From JBCAXA01 sp038534295 (GTDB lineage: Bacteria > Pseudomonadota > Gammaproteobacteria > Steroidobacterales > Woeseiaceae): a DNA stretch of 64,000 nucleotides. The notes beneath the pieces were generated by a model. That model worked only from the letters and a program-made list of their open reading frames with translations. It searched no databases and was not told where the DNA came from. The position numbers and the translations under genes were made by a program. Location: the NCBI GenBank assembly GCA_038534295.1, contig JBCAXA010000003.1, positions 483,112 to 547,111 on the forward strand, read 5' to 3'. The first letter of the stretch is position 1; each line of letters begins with the position of its first letter. Shown here piece after piece: positions 52,549 to 62,259 of this stretch.

Positions 52549-53910
52549 CTATTTTTGACCGCGGATGTAGCGATCCAGCTCGGTATGAAAGTGCCGCAGC
52601 CGCTGTTCTTGCTCGCCCCACAGCGGCCCGTCAAAGCCCTGCGAGTGCATGCCCTGTTGCACAACGGGCAGCAGTTCGGAGTCTTGATCGAGCACCAGCC
52701 CGAGATTCGGCGGCTCACCGAGCGGTATCCGTTCGATCGTCGGGCGCATCTCGCCGGTAAGATCGGTGCCTTCGGGTATGCCCATCCAATCCGGCGCTTT
52801 GTAATTCGGGTCGTCGGCCGAGCGGAACAACGTCATGGTGTCGTAGTAAAAGCGTTCCGGGTCGGTGGGGTGCGGCATGAAACGCATCAAGAATGCCCCT
52901 TCCGGATGCAGCCCGATCTGCACGTTCGGGAAAACGCCGGTTGCCCAGCTGTCGGTCAGTTGGCCGTCGGCAAGGTCGTTGTAGTCGAGCCCGATACGCT
53001 GGGCACGTTCGCGCTTGGCTCTTTGTATCGCGTCGCGTACGCCCGCCGCGTCGCCCGAGTAGCTGTCGGGGTCCATGCCGGCGTCGCTCATCATAAATTT
53101 AAGCCCAGCATCGACCGACGTCTGATCCTCGACCCGTGGACTTTTCTGCGCGAGCGGCACGATCATGCGGCTCGCGCCGTGCGGGTACAGGTCGTACTGC
53201 ACGTTGAGATCGCCCATCACCGTTTGCGTTTCGGGGTGCACGGCGTGTAAGTGGTAACTCTCGTAGAACGCGTCGACTCCGGTCTTCCAGTTGGCGCCCC
53301 ATTCGCTGACGACGTGGCGGACGACGTTCATCTCGTCGAGTTTGTACGCCTCAAGGTAGCCTTCCGGCAGCCCAATCCGGTCTTTCAGTGGCGGCGCGTT
53401 CGGATCCATGTTGATAAAGACGATGCCGCCCAGCGTTTCGCAGCGGATTTCTTTGAGGCCCGGTCGGTGTGCGACGACTTCCGGCCGAAAGGTGTCTTCG
53501 TCGGTGATCTGATCGAGCTTGCCGTCGAGACAGAAACGCCATGAGTGGAACGAGCAGGTAAACGACGGTACCGACCCAGCGTCGTTGTGCACCAGTCGAT
53601 TCCCGCGATGCGGGCACACATTAAAGAAGGCCTTTACGCTGCCGTCGTCCTGACGAACGATGACAATTTGTTCCGAGCGAATGGTGTAAACCCAGTAGTC
53701 GCCGGATTCTGGAATATCCGACTCGACACCGGCAATTTGCCAGACGCGCGTCCAGAGCTGCGCCCATTCGCGCTCCATGTAGTCTTTCGTGTAGTAGCGC
53801 TCGGCGTCGAAGCGCTTGGTGCCGTTATCGACGTACGGCACCTTGTGTTCCAGCGAATCGTCCGGCGCATTCGGGTTGATGATCGCGCCAGTGCGATAGT
53901 CATAAGCCAT
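52549..53910 (-). CDS. Rieske non-heme iron oxygenase, alpha subunit
   Basis: 453 residues. Rieske [2Fe-2S] site CPHRGNRLVHN and CSFHSWRF near residues 97-130; mononuclear iron ligands in FYESYHLHAVHPET (two His) with a C-terminal Asp expected. It hydroxylates a ring or other C-H substrate using electrons from a ferredoxin, such as the one at 56447. It starts 26 bp after the stop of the SDR gene, forming an operon read from the operator region at 54953. Confidence 0.92.
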   Translation of the reverse strand: MAYDYRTGAIINPNAPDDSLEHKVPYVDNGTKRFDAERYYTKDYMEREWAQLWTRVWQIAGVESDIPESGDYWVYTIRSEQIVIVRQDDGSVKAFFNVCPHRGNRLVHNDAGSVPSFTCSFHSWRFCLDGKLDQITDEDTFRPEVVAHRPGLKEIRCETLGGIVFINMDPNAPPLKDRIGLPEGYLEAYKLDEMNVVRHVVSEWGANWKTGVDAFYESYHLHAVHPETQTVMGDLNVQYDLYPHGASRMIVPLAQKSPRVEDQTSVDAGLKFMMSDAGMDPDSYSGDAAGVRDAIQRAKRERAQRIGLDYNDLADGQLTDSWATGVFPNVQIGLHPEGAFLMRFMPHPTDPERFYYDTMTLFRSADDPNYKAPDWMGIPEGTDLTGEMRPTIERIPLGEPPNLGLVLDQDSELLPVVQQGMHSQGFDGPLWGEQEQRLRHFHTELDRYIRGQK

Positions 53911-53936
53911 GGTTATCCCCCTAGGTAACCGTGTCT

Positions 53937-54830
53937 CTAAAACGAAAGTTTAAAGTGTTCCGGTATTCCGCCGGGCCAGGTATCGCCCCACTGATTGTTA
54001 CCACCGTCGACGGTAATGACCTCGCCAGTTACAAACTTGCCGCTCGGTGCTGCCACCCAAGCGACCGCCTGTGCGATGTCGTAAGAATCGCCAAACGTTC
54101 GCATCGGGTTGGCATCGCCGAAGCGCGCAGCCGCGTGCGGCGGGTAGACGTTCAGACCTTCCGTCGCGATCGATCCCGGCGACACGCAGTTCACTCTAAT
54201 ACCGAGCGGCGCCCATTCGGTCGACACTGATTTCGACAAATAAATAACGCCGGCACGTGCCGCACACGTGTGTGCGACTTGCGGCATACCGCGCTGCACG
54301 TTGGCGACGATATTGACGATGTTGCCGGGTGCGTTTCGCGACTGCCAACGACGCGCCGCCGTCTGCATCATGTACCACGTGCCGTTGAGATTGAGATCGA
54401 TGACGGCGTTCCAGCCCTTCACCGAAAAATCGATTGCCGCTTGCGGAAACTGTCCGCCGGCGTTGTTAATCAGTAGATCCAACTTGCCGCGTTTGGCGTA
54501 GATCCCGTCGATCAGTTCTTCGACCTGGGCCGGGTCGCGGATCGTCATGGCTCGATAGTCGATGTCTTTGCCGAGATGCGTCTTCACGGCTTGCTGTGCG
54601 CTGACGAGCTTCTCTTCGCTGCGCGAACAAATCGTCACGTCGGCACCGAGCCGAGCAAACAAGAACGTCATCGCGCGGCCGAGTCCGGACCCGCCGCCGC
54701 TAATCAAAATCGAGTGGTCTTTAAAAAGATCATCGCGAAAGACGATCGGGTAGGTCGCGAGCTCCTCGTCCGTGAAGCCCCAACGGGGATCTTCGTCCGC
54801 CGTCGGCAGTGCTTGTGCCTGCTCGGTCAT
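53937..54830 (-). CDS. Short-chain dehydrogenase/reductase (SDR), extended N-terminus
   Basis: 297 residues from the ATG at 54830. About 40 residues precede the Rossmann start (DHSILISGGGSGLGRAM). Other motifs are CSRSEEK, NNAGGQ, VNIVANV (the Ser of the usual SS is replaced) and a late TGEVITVDGGN. The usual YxxxK reads CAARAGV, so the catalytic Tyr is not obvious; this resembles 2,4-dienoyl-CoA reductases, which lack it. First gene of the operon with the Rieske oxygenase. Confidence 0.85.
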   Translation of the reverse strand: MTEQAQALPTADEDPRWGFTDEELATYPIVFRDDLFKDHSILISGGGSGLGRAMTFLFARLGADVTICSRSEEKLVSAQQAVKTHLGKDIDYRAMTIRDPAQVEELIDGIYAKRGKLDLLINNAGGQFPQAAIDFSVKGWNAVIDLNLNGTWYMMQTAARRWQSRNAPGNIVNIVANVQRGMPQVAHTCAARAGVIYLSKSVSTEWAPLGIRVNCVSPGSIATEGLNVYPPHAAARFGDANPMRTFGDSYDIAQAVAWVAAPSGKFVTGEVITVDGGNNQWGDTWPGGIPEHFKLSF

Positions 54831-54952
54831 TAACGCTCTCCAGTCGCGGTGCGGCGATCGCGTCTGCGTTCGCCAGCCGAGGCCCCCGTCGACCGGCACA
54901 CCAATTGGATGCCGGAATTTGGCCACACACTTCAGTATAGGCAGCGGGTATT

Positions 54953-54979
54953 AAAAAAACAATCAAGACTGTTTTTTTT
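54953..54979. promoter_or_regulatory. Palindromic operator between the SDR and GST genes (site 2)
   Basis: A-tract, core ACAATCAAGACTGT, T-tract. Read on the other strand the core is ACAGTCTTGATTGT, so it matches sites 1 and 3. It lies in the 200-bp divergent region and can control both directions. Confidence 0.72.
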
Positions 54980-55030
54980 ACAAAGAGTCGTTATAGTGAC
55001 GCAAGCAGCTGGCAGACCAAGGAAAAACAA

Positions 55031-55945
55031 GTGTCCGAGCTGATTCTGCACCACCACGCGCCGTCGCCGTTTGGGGAGAAAATTCGGCTGGCGCTTGGCC
55101 TGAAAAACCTGTCGTGGCGCTCGGTTCTGGTCTCGATGGTGCCGCCACGCCCGGCAATGACGGCGCTAACGGGCGGCTACCGCAAGATACCGGTGCTGCA
55201 AATCGGTGCTGACATCTACTGCGACACCCGGCGTATCACCGCTGAGTTGGAATATCGATTTCCGACGCCGAGCTTGTTTCCGACCGGCGATGCCGGTGTC
55301 GGTCTCGCCATTGCGAGCTGGAGCGATCAAACCTTTTTTCAGCCGGGTGCCGGTCTGTCGATGGGCATGAACGAGCAGCTGCCAGCCGACATCCTCAACG
55401 ACCGCAAAGCGTTCTTCAACTTCATGGACTTTTCGACGTTGAAGGACGACCTAGCGCATTTGCACACGCAATTCCTGGCGCAGGTGCCGCTGGTTGAAAA
55501 CCAACTGGCCGACGGTCGCGCGTTCTTGAACGGCGACGCACCCGGCGCCGTCGACATTGCAGCTTACTTTCCCATTTGGATGGCGCGAGCCAACGTGCCT
55601 GGTATCGACCGGTGGCTGAACGGGCGAGCCGACCTCAATGCATGGGAAGGTCGCATGGAGGCCATCGGGCGCGGTGAGCACAGCGACATGGATGCGGCAG
55701 ATGCGCTGGCTATCGCGCGGGACGCCGAGCCGCGTGCCGACGGTCACGTTGGCAGCGATCCGTTGGAATTGATCGACGGCGATCGCGTTACGGTGACGCC
55801 GACGGATTACGGCAACATTCCGGTTGAAGGAGCGCTGCGCGCGCTATCGGCAACAAACGTGTCCATCGAACGTGAGGATCCTGCTGCGGGTACCGTACAC
55901 GTGCATTTTCCCCGGTCTGGCTATCGTATTGAGCGAGTAGGGTAG
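55031..55945 (+). CDS. Glutathione S-transferase-like protein
   Basis: 304 residues from GTG at 55031. The thioredoxin-like N-domain reads HHHAPSPFGEKIRLALGLKN and GYRKIPVLQIG, with CDTRRITAELE; the helical C-domain follows to about 220. The last 70 residues (DPLELIDGDRVTVTPTDYG, GTVHVHFPRSGYRIERV) are an extra small beta domain. It may isomerise or dehalogenate a catabolic intermediate with glutathione. Controlled from the shared operator region. Confidence 0.85.
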   Translation: MSELILHHHAPSPFGEKIRLALGLKNLSWRSVLVSMVPPRPAMTALTGGYRKIPVLQIGADIYCDTRRITAELEYRFPTPSLFPTGDAGVGLAIASWSDQTFFQPGAGLSMGMNEQLPADILNDRKAFFNFMDFSTLKDDLAHLHTQFLAQVPLVENQLADGRAFLNGDAPGAVDIAAYFPIWMARANVPGIDRWLNGRADLNAWEGRMEAIGRGEHSDMDAADALAIARDAEPRADGHVGSDPLELIDGDRVTVTPTDYGNIPVEGALRALSATNVSIEREDPAAGTVHVHFPRSGYRIERVG

Positions 55946-55949
55946 ACCG

Positions 55950-56440
55950 GCATCGCGGGCAGAAGCCCGCTCCTACATCTGCGTTTGTCGCGGCGGTGAT
56001 CGACGATGTAGGAGCGCCCTTCCGGGCGCGATGGATTCGTTGCGGTAATGCCAAAGAAATCGAAACGCGTATTGGTGCGTTGAGGCGTCCAATCGCGGGC
56101 CGAAGCCCGCTCCTACATCGCTGTTTAGCGCTGCAGCGATCGGATGCGCCCGATCGCGGGCCGAAGCCCGCTCCTACATCTCCGTTTGTCCCGGCGGTGA
56201 TCGACGATGTAGGAGCGCCCTTCCGGGCGCGATGGATCCGTTGCGTTAATGCCAAAGAAATCGGAACGCGTATTGGTGCGTTGAGGCGCCCAATCGCGGG
56301 CAGAAGCCCGCTTCTACATCTGCGTTTGTCGTTGCAGCTATCGGATGCGCCCAATCGCGGGCAGAAGCCCGCTCCTACATCTCCGTTTGTCGCTGCAGTG
56401 ATCGACGATGTAGGAGCGCCCTTCCGGGCGCGATCGAACG
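55950..56440. repeat. REP cluster
   Basis: Alternating GCGGGC/GCCCGC and GCGCCC/GGGCGC hairpins, each joined to CTCCTACATC or GATGTAGGAGC in inverse orientations, with spacers such as GTTTGTCG. At least eight palindromes between the GST and ferredoxin genes. Confidence 0.92.
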
Positions 56441-56446
56441 CTGCTG

Positions 56447-56794
56447 CTACGGCGATGGCTGCTCAAACGGTAGCGGGTTGTCGATGTTCACCTCAACCAT
56501 GCCGTCGCCATTGACACGCGTAGGGAACGCGCGGATGGGGCGACGCGCGGGCGGCCCGGCGCCGGCACCGGTTCGAACGTCAAACATGCCGCCGTGTAGC
56601 GGGCAGATAATGTGAAACGCTCGAAGGCGACCGTCGTCGAACGTGGCGGCGGCATGCGAGCACTGGTTCTCAACCGCGTAGAAGCTGCCCTTCACTTTAA
56701 CGACCGCGAGCGCCACGCCATCGGCTGCGGTGCAGAAGATTTTCTTCTCGGGTAAGTCGTCGGCTTTGACGACTTCAACAAACCGGTCAGTCAC
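56447..56794 (-). CDS. Rieske-type [2Fe-2S] ferredoxin
   Basis: 115 residues. The cluster site is CSHAAATFDDG and CPLHGG (two Cys, two His), with a closing region VNIDNPLPFEQ. Small soluble Rieske ferredoxins feed electrons to ring-hydroxylating oxygenases; both alpha subunits of this cluster are candidates. It is transcribed away from the operator at 56838. The matching reductase is not seen in the window. Confidence 0.92.
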   Translation of the reverse strand: MTDRFVEVVKADDLPEKKIFCTAADGVALAVVKVKGSFYAVENQCSHAAATFDDGRLRAFHIICPLHGGMFDVRTGAGAGPPARRPIRAFPTRVNGDGMVEVNIDNPLPFEQPSP

Positions 56795-56837
56795 GTTTCA
56801 GTCCATTTTTCAGTAGCTTGCGTGCGATCTAGAGCAG

Positions 56838-56865
56838 AAAAAAAACAGTCATGCTTGTTTTCTTC
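56838..56865. promoter_or_regulatory. Palindromic operator between ferredoxin and ABM genes (site 3)
   Basis: A-tract, core ACAGTCATGCTTGT, T-rich end. It lies between divergent starts at 56794 and 56921. Best palindrome of the three. Confidence 0.75.
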
Positions 56866-56920
56866 TTAGAGCGTGAATGCTAACATTCGACGATCGATGC
56901 GGATACAGGGGGATACCGCG

Positions 56921-57211
56921 ATGCTGAGTTTTCTGTCTCGGTTCAACGTCAAACCGGAGAAGGAAGCGGAGTTTCTCGATCTCGTCGACAAGCTGACAGC
57001 AGCAACCCGCGAGAACGAACCTGGCTGCGTGTATTTCAGTTTCTACAAACGCCGCGATCACGACCACGGTTACGCGGTGTTCGAATCTTTCATCGACGAG
57101 AACGCCGAGCACGCGCATATGAACGCGACGCACTTCCAGGATTTCGGCATGCCTATGCTGGAGTGCTTGGACGGGGAGTACGTTCGCGAGTACCTCGACG
57201 ACGTTCGATAG
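56921..57211 (+). CDS. ABM-family small monooxygenase (first)
   Basis: 96 residues from the ATG at 56921, with AGGGGGA upstream; earlier in-frame ATGs at 56873 and 56897 lack such a site. Antibiotic-biosynthesis-monooxygenase fold: FLSRFNVKPEKEAEFLDLV, NEPGCVYFSFYKR, and AHMNATHFQDFG. Such proteins are cofactor-free oxygenases or dimeric helpers. First gene of a + strand operon; the ligase starts 3 bp after it. Confidence 0.85.
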   Translation: MLSFLSRFNVKPEKEAEFLDLVDKLTAATRENEPGCVYFSFYKRRDHDHGYAVFESFIDENAEHAHMNATHFQDFGMPMLECLDGEYVREYLDDVR

Positions 57212-57214
57212 CGC

Positions 57215-58870
57215 ATGAGCGACTCGCTGAAAACGAGCCGGGTTCGTGCAACGACGCTCGGCGACCTGTTGCTAACGGCGGCCGATTCGCGCCCTGACGA
57301 ACTCGCGGTCGTCCTTCCCGACGTGCGTTTCACGTACCAGGAACTAGCCGATCAATCGCTCGCGTGTGCACGCAGCCTGCACGCCCTTGGCGTCGAGCGC
57401 GGCGATCATGTCGGCATTCTGTTGCCGACGTGCGAAGAGTTTCTAACCGCGATGTTTGGCATCGCCCTGCTGGGCGGTGTCGTGGTGCCGATCAATGCGC
57501 GCTACAAACCGAGCGAGATCGCTTATCTCACCGAGAACGCGGACCTCAAAGCCATCCTGACGTCGAGTCGGTTCGCAGAAAACGTCGACTTTGTGGCCCG
57601 CCTACATGAAGCGCTGCCTGGACTCGCCGATGCGCCCGACCCGATGGCGCTGTCGCTGTCGGCGTTTCCCGAGCTAGGCGCTGTCGTCACGCTAACCGGC
57701 CCGGACGCGGCGGGCATGGTCGATGCCGTGGCGTTCGCGACGCTAGTGGGTTCGGTCGATGAAGACGACGTGCATCTGCGGCGGCTGCAAACCCGGCTGG
57801 GTTCGACGGCGCTGATGCTCTACACATCGGGCACGACCGCAAATCCAAAGGGTTGCATGATTAGCCACGAAGCGATGGTGCGCTCGAGCATTGCGCTCGG
57901 TCGGCGTTACGCGCTGAGTGCCGACGATCGCTTCTGGTCGCCGCTGCCGATGTTCCATATCGCCGCGATTTTGCCGCTGGTAGCGATCTTTGACGTCGGC
58001 GGCGCGTATGTCACCGCCGAGCACTTCAACGCGGGCGAAGCGCTGGCCATGCTCGAAGCCGAACAGGCGACCGTCACGTACCCGTGCTTCTGGACCATCA
58101 TGGGCGATCTTGTGCAACACGCCGATTTCGCCAAGCGCGACCTATCGGCAGTCCGGCTCATGAACGCCAACTTCGCGGTGCAGCCAGCCGCCGTCGCCGA
58201 AGCGATGGAAGAGGCGATGCCGGATACCGTTTATGTCGGCACCTTCGGCATGACCGAAATGGCGGGCACCGTTACCACCGGCCGCATTGGCGACAGCAAA
58301 GCGCATCGCTTCACGCGGCTTGGTATGCCCATGCCCGGTCTCGAGGTTCGAATCCAAAACCCCGAGACCGGTACCGAGCAGCCGGTCGGCGAGAAAGGCG
58401 AGTGTCTGATTCGCGGCTACTCGCAGTTCACCGAGTACTACAAATCACCGGAGAAGACCGCCGAGGCGCTCGACGCCGACGGCTGGTTTCATTCCGGCGA
58501 CATCTGTTCGCTGGACGAGGACGGCCAGCTGATGTTCCACGGCCGTCTTAAAGACATGCTCAAAGTGGGCGGCGAGAACGTGGCGGCTGCCGAAATCGAA
58601 TCGTGTTTGCAGCAGCACGATGCGGTGCGCCTGGCGCAAGTGGTCGGTGTGCCGGATGCGCGCTACCAAGAAGTGGCAGCAGCGTTCGTCGAGCTCAATG
58701 ACGACGCGCGCGTCGATGAGAACGCATTGATTGACCACTGCAAAGAACGCATCGCGGGCTTCAAGGTGCCGCGCTACGTGCGCTTTGTCACCGAGTGGCC
58801 GATGTCATCGACGAAGATTCAAAAATTCAGGTTGGCCGAGCAGCTTACGAGCGAGCTTGGCCTCGGGTAG
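57215..58870 (+). CDS. Acyl-CoA synthetase (AMP-forming)
   Basis: 551 residues. AMP-binding P-loop MLYTSGTTANPKGCM, adenine-binding TFGMTEMAGT, hinge HGRLKDMLKVGGENV and the C-terminal acylation Lys in STKIQKFRL. It activates a carboxylic acid to its CoA thioester, the entry step for the thiolase-type reactions encoded downstream. Substrate type cannot be fixed from sequence. Confidence 0.93.
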   Translation: MSDSLKTSRVRATTLGDLLLTAADSRPDELAVVLPDVRFTYQELADQSLACARSLHALGVERGDHVGILLPTCEEFLTAMFGIALLGGVVVPINARYKPSEIAYLTENADLKAILTSSRFAENVDFVARLHEALPGLADAPDPMALSLSAFPELGAVVTLTGPDAAGMVDAVAFATLVGSVDEDDVHLRRLQTRLGSTALMLYTSGTTANPKGCMISHEAMVRSSIALGRRYALSADDRFWSPLPMFHIAAILPLVAIFDVGGAYVTAEHFNAGEALAMLEAEQATVTYPCFWTIMGDLVQHADFAKRDLSAVRLMNANFAVQPAAVAEAMEEAMPDTVYVGTFGMTEMAGTVTTGRIGDSKAHRFTRLGMPMPGLEVRIQNPETGTEQPVGEKGECLIRGYSQFTEYYKSPEKTAEALDADGWFHSGDICSLDEDGQLMFHGRLKDMLKVGGENVAAAEIESCLQQHDAVRLAQVVGVPDARYQEVAAAFVELNDDARVDENALIDHCKERIAGFKVPRYVRFVTEWPMSSTKIQKFRLAEQLTSELGLG

Positions 58871-58887
58871 GTAGGAAGGACACGATC

Positions 58888-59178
58888 ATGACGACGTTCA
58901 TCGCGGTGCTAAAGGTGAATCCAGACAAAGTGGAGCAGTTCGAGCAGGCTCAAAAAGAGCTTGCCGAATTTACCCACGCCAACGAGCCCGACACGTACGT
59001 GTACGACCTGATTCGCCAAACCGACGATCCGCTCACCTACATTTGCTACGCGCGTTTCAAAGACCAGGCGGCGTTCGACTATCACATGCAAACCGAGGCG
59101 CACGACCGCCTCGTGCCGCCGATTCTCGAAGCGCTGGCGGACGAAATGCAGCTGACGTTTTACGATCACATCGCCTGA
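58888..59178 (+). CDS. ABM-family small monooxygenase (second)
   Basis: 96 residues from the ATG at 58888, with AGGAAGGA upstream. Same fold as the first ABM protein: TTFIAVLKVNPDKVEQFEQA, ANEPDTYVYDLIRQ, FDYHMQTEAHDRLVPPI. Sequence identity between the two looks modest. Two ABM genes flanking the ligase suggest a heteromeric or sequential use. Confidence 0.85.
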   Translation: MTTFIAVLKVNPDKVEQFEQAQKELAEFTHANEPDTYVYDLIRQTDDPLTYICYARFKDQAAFDYHMQTEAHDRLVPPILEALADEMQLTFYDHIA

Positions 59179-59202
59179 CGACGGCGAGCTCAGGAAACGA
59201 CC

Positions 59203-60414
59203 ATGGACGCCGCCACAACCGAACGCATTCTCGAAGGCATGGCCTGGGAGCGTCAGCGCGAGGCGCCGCCGGCAAATTTCCCGCCGTTGCCGCGCATACC
59301 GGCCGGTCGCTACCTCGATCCGGATTTCCTCGCGCTCGAGCGTGAGCACGTCTGGAAAAAAGCTTGGGTCTATGCGCTGCACGTCGACGAATTGCCGGAA
59401 GTCGGCAGCTTTCGGCTTTGGGACCGGCTTGGCTCGCCGATTCTGATTGTTCGGTCAGCCGACGACGCGTTCCGCGCGTTCTACAACACCTGCGCCCATC
59501 GCGGTGCGCCGCTGGTACAGACAGAATCGGGCCAGCGATCAAAACTGTTTACGTGCCCGTATCACGGTTGGAGCTACAACTTTGACGGTGAGCTCAAGGC
59601 CGTTCGCGATCCGCGCGATTTCCCCGATCTCGACATTAACTGCCTCAGCCTGCACGCGGTGCGCTGCGAGCGGTTCGGCAATTGGCTGTTCATCAACGAA
59701 GATCCGGATGCAGAGCCATTGCTCGATGCGATCGCACCGTTTCCGGATCACTGGTCGACGCTCGCGCTGGACGATATTGCGCACATTGCGACCTCGAGTT
59801 TCGTCATCGACTGCAACGTCAAAGTGCTGCTCGACGCGTTCATGGAGTCATACCACCTCGCGTCGATCCACCAAAAGACCGTCAATCGGTTTCTCGACTA
59901 CAAAGGCACATTCATTCAGCTATTCAACCGCGGCCACATGTTGATGATCACGCCGCAGCGCGATCCGGACTGGCAGGACCCTGGTGCGAAAGGCATGCCG
60001 GTGATCGACTCGGCGACCGTCGTACAGCGCGAGCACAATCCGTCTTACCACTTCTTTCCAAACTTGGTGGCGCCTGTGTCAGCAACGGGAACGCCTTTCC
60101 TAACGTTCTGGCCCGTCGACGAACGCACGATGATCATCGACTCGCATTGGTTCGCCCTGCGCTCGGCGGTCGATCATCCGCTGTGGGAGACGCGAATCGG
60201 TAACTGGGAGCGGATCCTCGAGGAAGACACGCAGTTTGCGCCCGATATCCAGCGCTCGATCGAAAGCGGCGGCTTTGACGGCGTAACACTCTCGTACCAG
60301 GAACGACGAATCTACTATTGGCACGAGGAACTGGATCGGCGTATCGGCAAAGACCGTGTACCCTCTGAGCTACGTATCGCGCCGATGCTCGATGAGTTCG
60401 TTGAATCCTCGTAG
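59203..60414 (+). CDS. Rieske non-heme iron oxygenase, alpha subunit (second)
   Basis: 403 residues. Rieske site CAHRGAPLVQTE and CPYHGWSYN at about residues 93-120; iron ligands in MESYHLASIHQKT. The sequence differs clearly from the alpha subunit at 52549, so the cluster has two distinct oxygenases. It probably shares the ferredoxin at 56447. It lies 24 bp after the second ABM gene. Confidence 0.92.
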   Translation: MDAATTERILEGMAWERQREAPPANFPPLPRIPAGRYLDPDFLALEREHVWKKAWVYALHVDELPEVGSFRLWDRLGSPILIVRSADDAFRAFYNTCAHRGAPLVQTESGQRSKLFTCPYHGWSYNFDGELKAVRDPRDFPDLDINCLSLHAVRCERFGNWLFINEDPDAEPLLDAIAPFPDHWSTLALDDIAHIATSSFVIDCNVKVLLDAFMESYHLASIHQKTVNRFLDYKGTFIQLFNRGHMLMITPQRDPDWQDPGAKGMPVIDSATVVQREHNPSYHFFPNLVAPVSATGTPFLTFWPVDERTMIIDSHWFALRSAVDHPLWETRIGNWERILEEDTQFAPDIQRSIESGGFDGVTLSYQERRIYYWHEELDRRIGKDRVPSELRIAPMLDEFVESS

Positions 60415-60431
60415 ACCTCTCAGGAAACCGA

Positions 60432-60788
60432 GTGACGTCGAATTCACGCGTTGCCACTATTCGAATGCTCGACTTCCTAGGCCTGCTCGTTGCCGTCGTG
60501 CTCACGGCCACAACACTGTTTTGGAGTTTTGGTGTGACGTCCGCGCTCGTTGGTGAGAGCGCGGGACTGGGTTGGCGCGGCGGATTGCTCAACGGTGTCG
60601 GCCTCTTACCCGCGAGCGCTGCGTGGATTTTCGGTCGCTTGCTGTTGCGCGTCGAGTCGCCGTTCGACGACCCGGTCGCGCGACGTTGGCGTGTCAGCAC
60701 GCAGAGTGGGTTACGACTTTTGGCCGCCGTGCTGCTGGCGATTTCGATTGGCGCTGTCGCGTTTATCGAATACCTGACGCAGACTTGA
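60432..60788 (+). CDS. Small membrane protein, unrecognised
   Basis: 118 residues from GTG at 60432. Three hydrophobic segments (about 12-35, 48-70, 92-114). No motif recognised. It lies within the operon between the oxygenase and the HMG-CoA-synthase-like gene. Confidence 0.6.
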   Translation: MTSNSRVATIRMLDFLGLLVAVVLTATTLFWSFGVTSALVGESAGLGWRGGLLNGVGLLPASAAWIFGRLLLRVESPFDDPVARRWRVSTQSGLRLLAAVLLAISIGAVAFIEYLTQT

Positions 60789-60828
60789 GCCCGTGTCCTG
60801 CGCAAACTATGCAACGGTCTGATCCGGA

Positions 60829-62259
60829 ATGAGTCAATCGAGCGGAATACACAGCTGGAACGCGTATGTGCCGCGGCTGGTCATGGCGCGCGCCGTGATC
60901 GGCAATGAATGGAGCTGGCTCGATCGAGCGGCGGCTCGCGCTAAGGGCGAGCGCCGTTTTGGCAACTGGGACGAGGACTCACTGACGCTTGCGCAGGCGG
61001 CAGCGCGTCCGCTGGTCGGCAACGTGCAGCCCAACCGCCTCGTGTTCGCATCAACCAGCGCGCCGTTTCTCGACCGCTCCAACGCGACGCTGATGGCTGA
61101 AAGCCTAGGTTTGTTGCCGCGTTGCCGGGCGACCGACGTGTCGGGCAGTCAACGTGCGGCGAGCGCAGCGCTGATTGATGCGCTAGCACTGGGCGACACC
61201 ACGTTGCTTGCGAGTGCCGACCGAATTCCGCAACGCCCGGGTAGCGTCGCCGAACGCGATCACGGCGACGCCGGCGCTGCGCTGATGATCGGTCCGGGCG
61301 ATGGCGTGGCGCGGCTGCTGGCCGTGCGCAGCGTGGGGTTCGATTTTGTCGATCACTACCGAACGCACGAACAGCGCTACGACTATGCGCTGGAGGATCG
61401 CTGGGTCCGCGACGAAGGTTTGCTGGTGCACGGGCCCAGTGTGGTCGAAGCGGCGCTCGATGCATCCGGCAAGTCGATCGAGGACGTTGCGCACTTTGTC
61501 ACGGCGATTCCGGCACACCACGCGAAAAAGCTGGCTGGCAAGCTCGGTCTCGAGCGCCAGGCATTGGCAGACGACATGACCGCCAATGTGGGTCACAGCG
61601 GCTGCGCTCATGTGTTGCTCATACTGGCCGGTGTACTCGATCGCGCCGCGCCCGGCGACGTCATCGTCGTGCTCGGTGTCGGCCAGGGTTTTGATGCAAT
61701 GGTTTTTCAAGCGACCGACGCCATCGCCGACCATACGCAACGAGGCAGCGTGGCGCGCACGCTCGCGCGGCGGACCGAAGTCTCGCAATATCTGAGGCTG
61801 CCCGTCTTCAATCGCGAACTCAGCCCGTCGCTCGGCATCCGCGGCGAGGCGGACAAGCGCACCGCCATGTCGGCGTACTACCGCGAGCACCGCGCATTGA
61901 ATGCGATGATCGGCTCGCAGTGCTTGGCGTGCGGCACGCCGCACTTTCCGCCGGCGCGCGTATGCGTCAACTGCCGGGCCGAAGATCAGATGGATGAGTA
62001 CGCGTTCTCGCACCGAACGGCGACGCTCAAGTCGTTCACCGAAGACTGGCAAACAGCTACCTTGGCGCCGCCGATGGTCTACGGGCACTGCGAGTTCGAC
62101 GGTGGCGGCAACGCATTTCTGGAACTCACCGACGTTGAACCTGGCACGTTGGCAGTCGGTCAGAGGCTAACGATGGAGTTTCGCATCAAGGACTTCGATC
62201 ACGTGCGCGGCTTTCGGCGTTACTTTTGGAAGCCGGTGCCGGAGATGACTCGTGCCTGA
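60829..62259 (+). CDS. HMG-CoA-synthase-like protein fused to a DUF35 (zinc ribbon/OB-fold) domain
   Basis: 476 residues. The first about 340 form two thiolase-fold halves in the HMG-CoA-synthase/KAS III style. The usual nucleophilic Cys position reads DVSGSQRAASAAL, with Ser/Gln and no Cys, so Claisen condensation through a Cys is doubtful. The C-terminal 130 residues carry a zinc ribbon (CLACGTPHFPPARVCVNC) and an OB-fold. DUF35 domains bind acyl-CoA and activate partner thiolase-fold enzymes. It overlaps the thiolase gene by 8 bp. Confidence 0.85.
   Translation: MSQSSGIHSWNAYVPRLVMARAVIGNEWSWLDRAAARAKGERRFGNWDEDSLTLAQAAARPLVGNVQPNRLVFASTSAPFLDRSNATLMAESLGLLPRCRATDVSGSQRAASAALIDALALGDTTLLASADRIPQRPGSVAERDHGDAGAALMIGPGDGVARLLAVRSVGFDFVDHYRTHEQRYDYALEDRWVRDEGLLVHGPSVVEAALDASGKSIEDVAHFVTAIPAHHAKKLAGKLGLERQALADDMTANVGHSGCAHVLLILAGVLDRAAPGDVIVVLGVGQGFDAMVFQATDAIADHTQRGSVARTLARRTEVSQYLRLPVFNRELSPSLGIRGEADKRTAMSAYYREHRALNAMIGSQCLACGTPHFPPARVCVNCRAEDQMDEYAFSHRTATLKSFTEDWQTATLAPPMVYGHCEFDGGGNAFLELTDVEPGTLAVGQRLTMEFRIKDFDHVRGFRRYFWKPVPEMTRA

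Noticed and set aside
61183..62088. 301-residue antisense frame over the DUF35 gene
   Set aside because: Arg/Val/His-rich antisense shadow of a strongly supported gene; no independent signal.
57215..62259. Polyketide or fatty acid biosynthetic cluster
   Set aside because: A ligase with a KAS III-like protein could suggest synthesis, but there is no acyl carrier protein, KS/AT module or thioesterase, and the oxygenases plus TonB receptor fit breakdown better.
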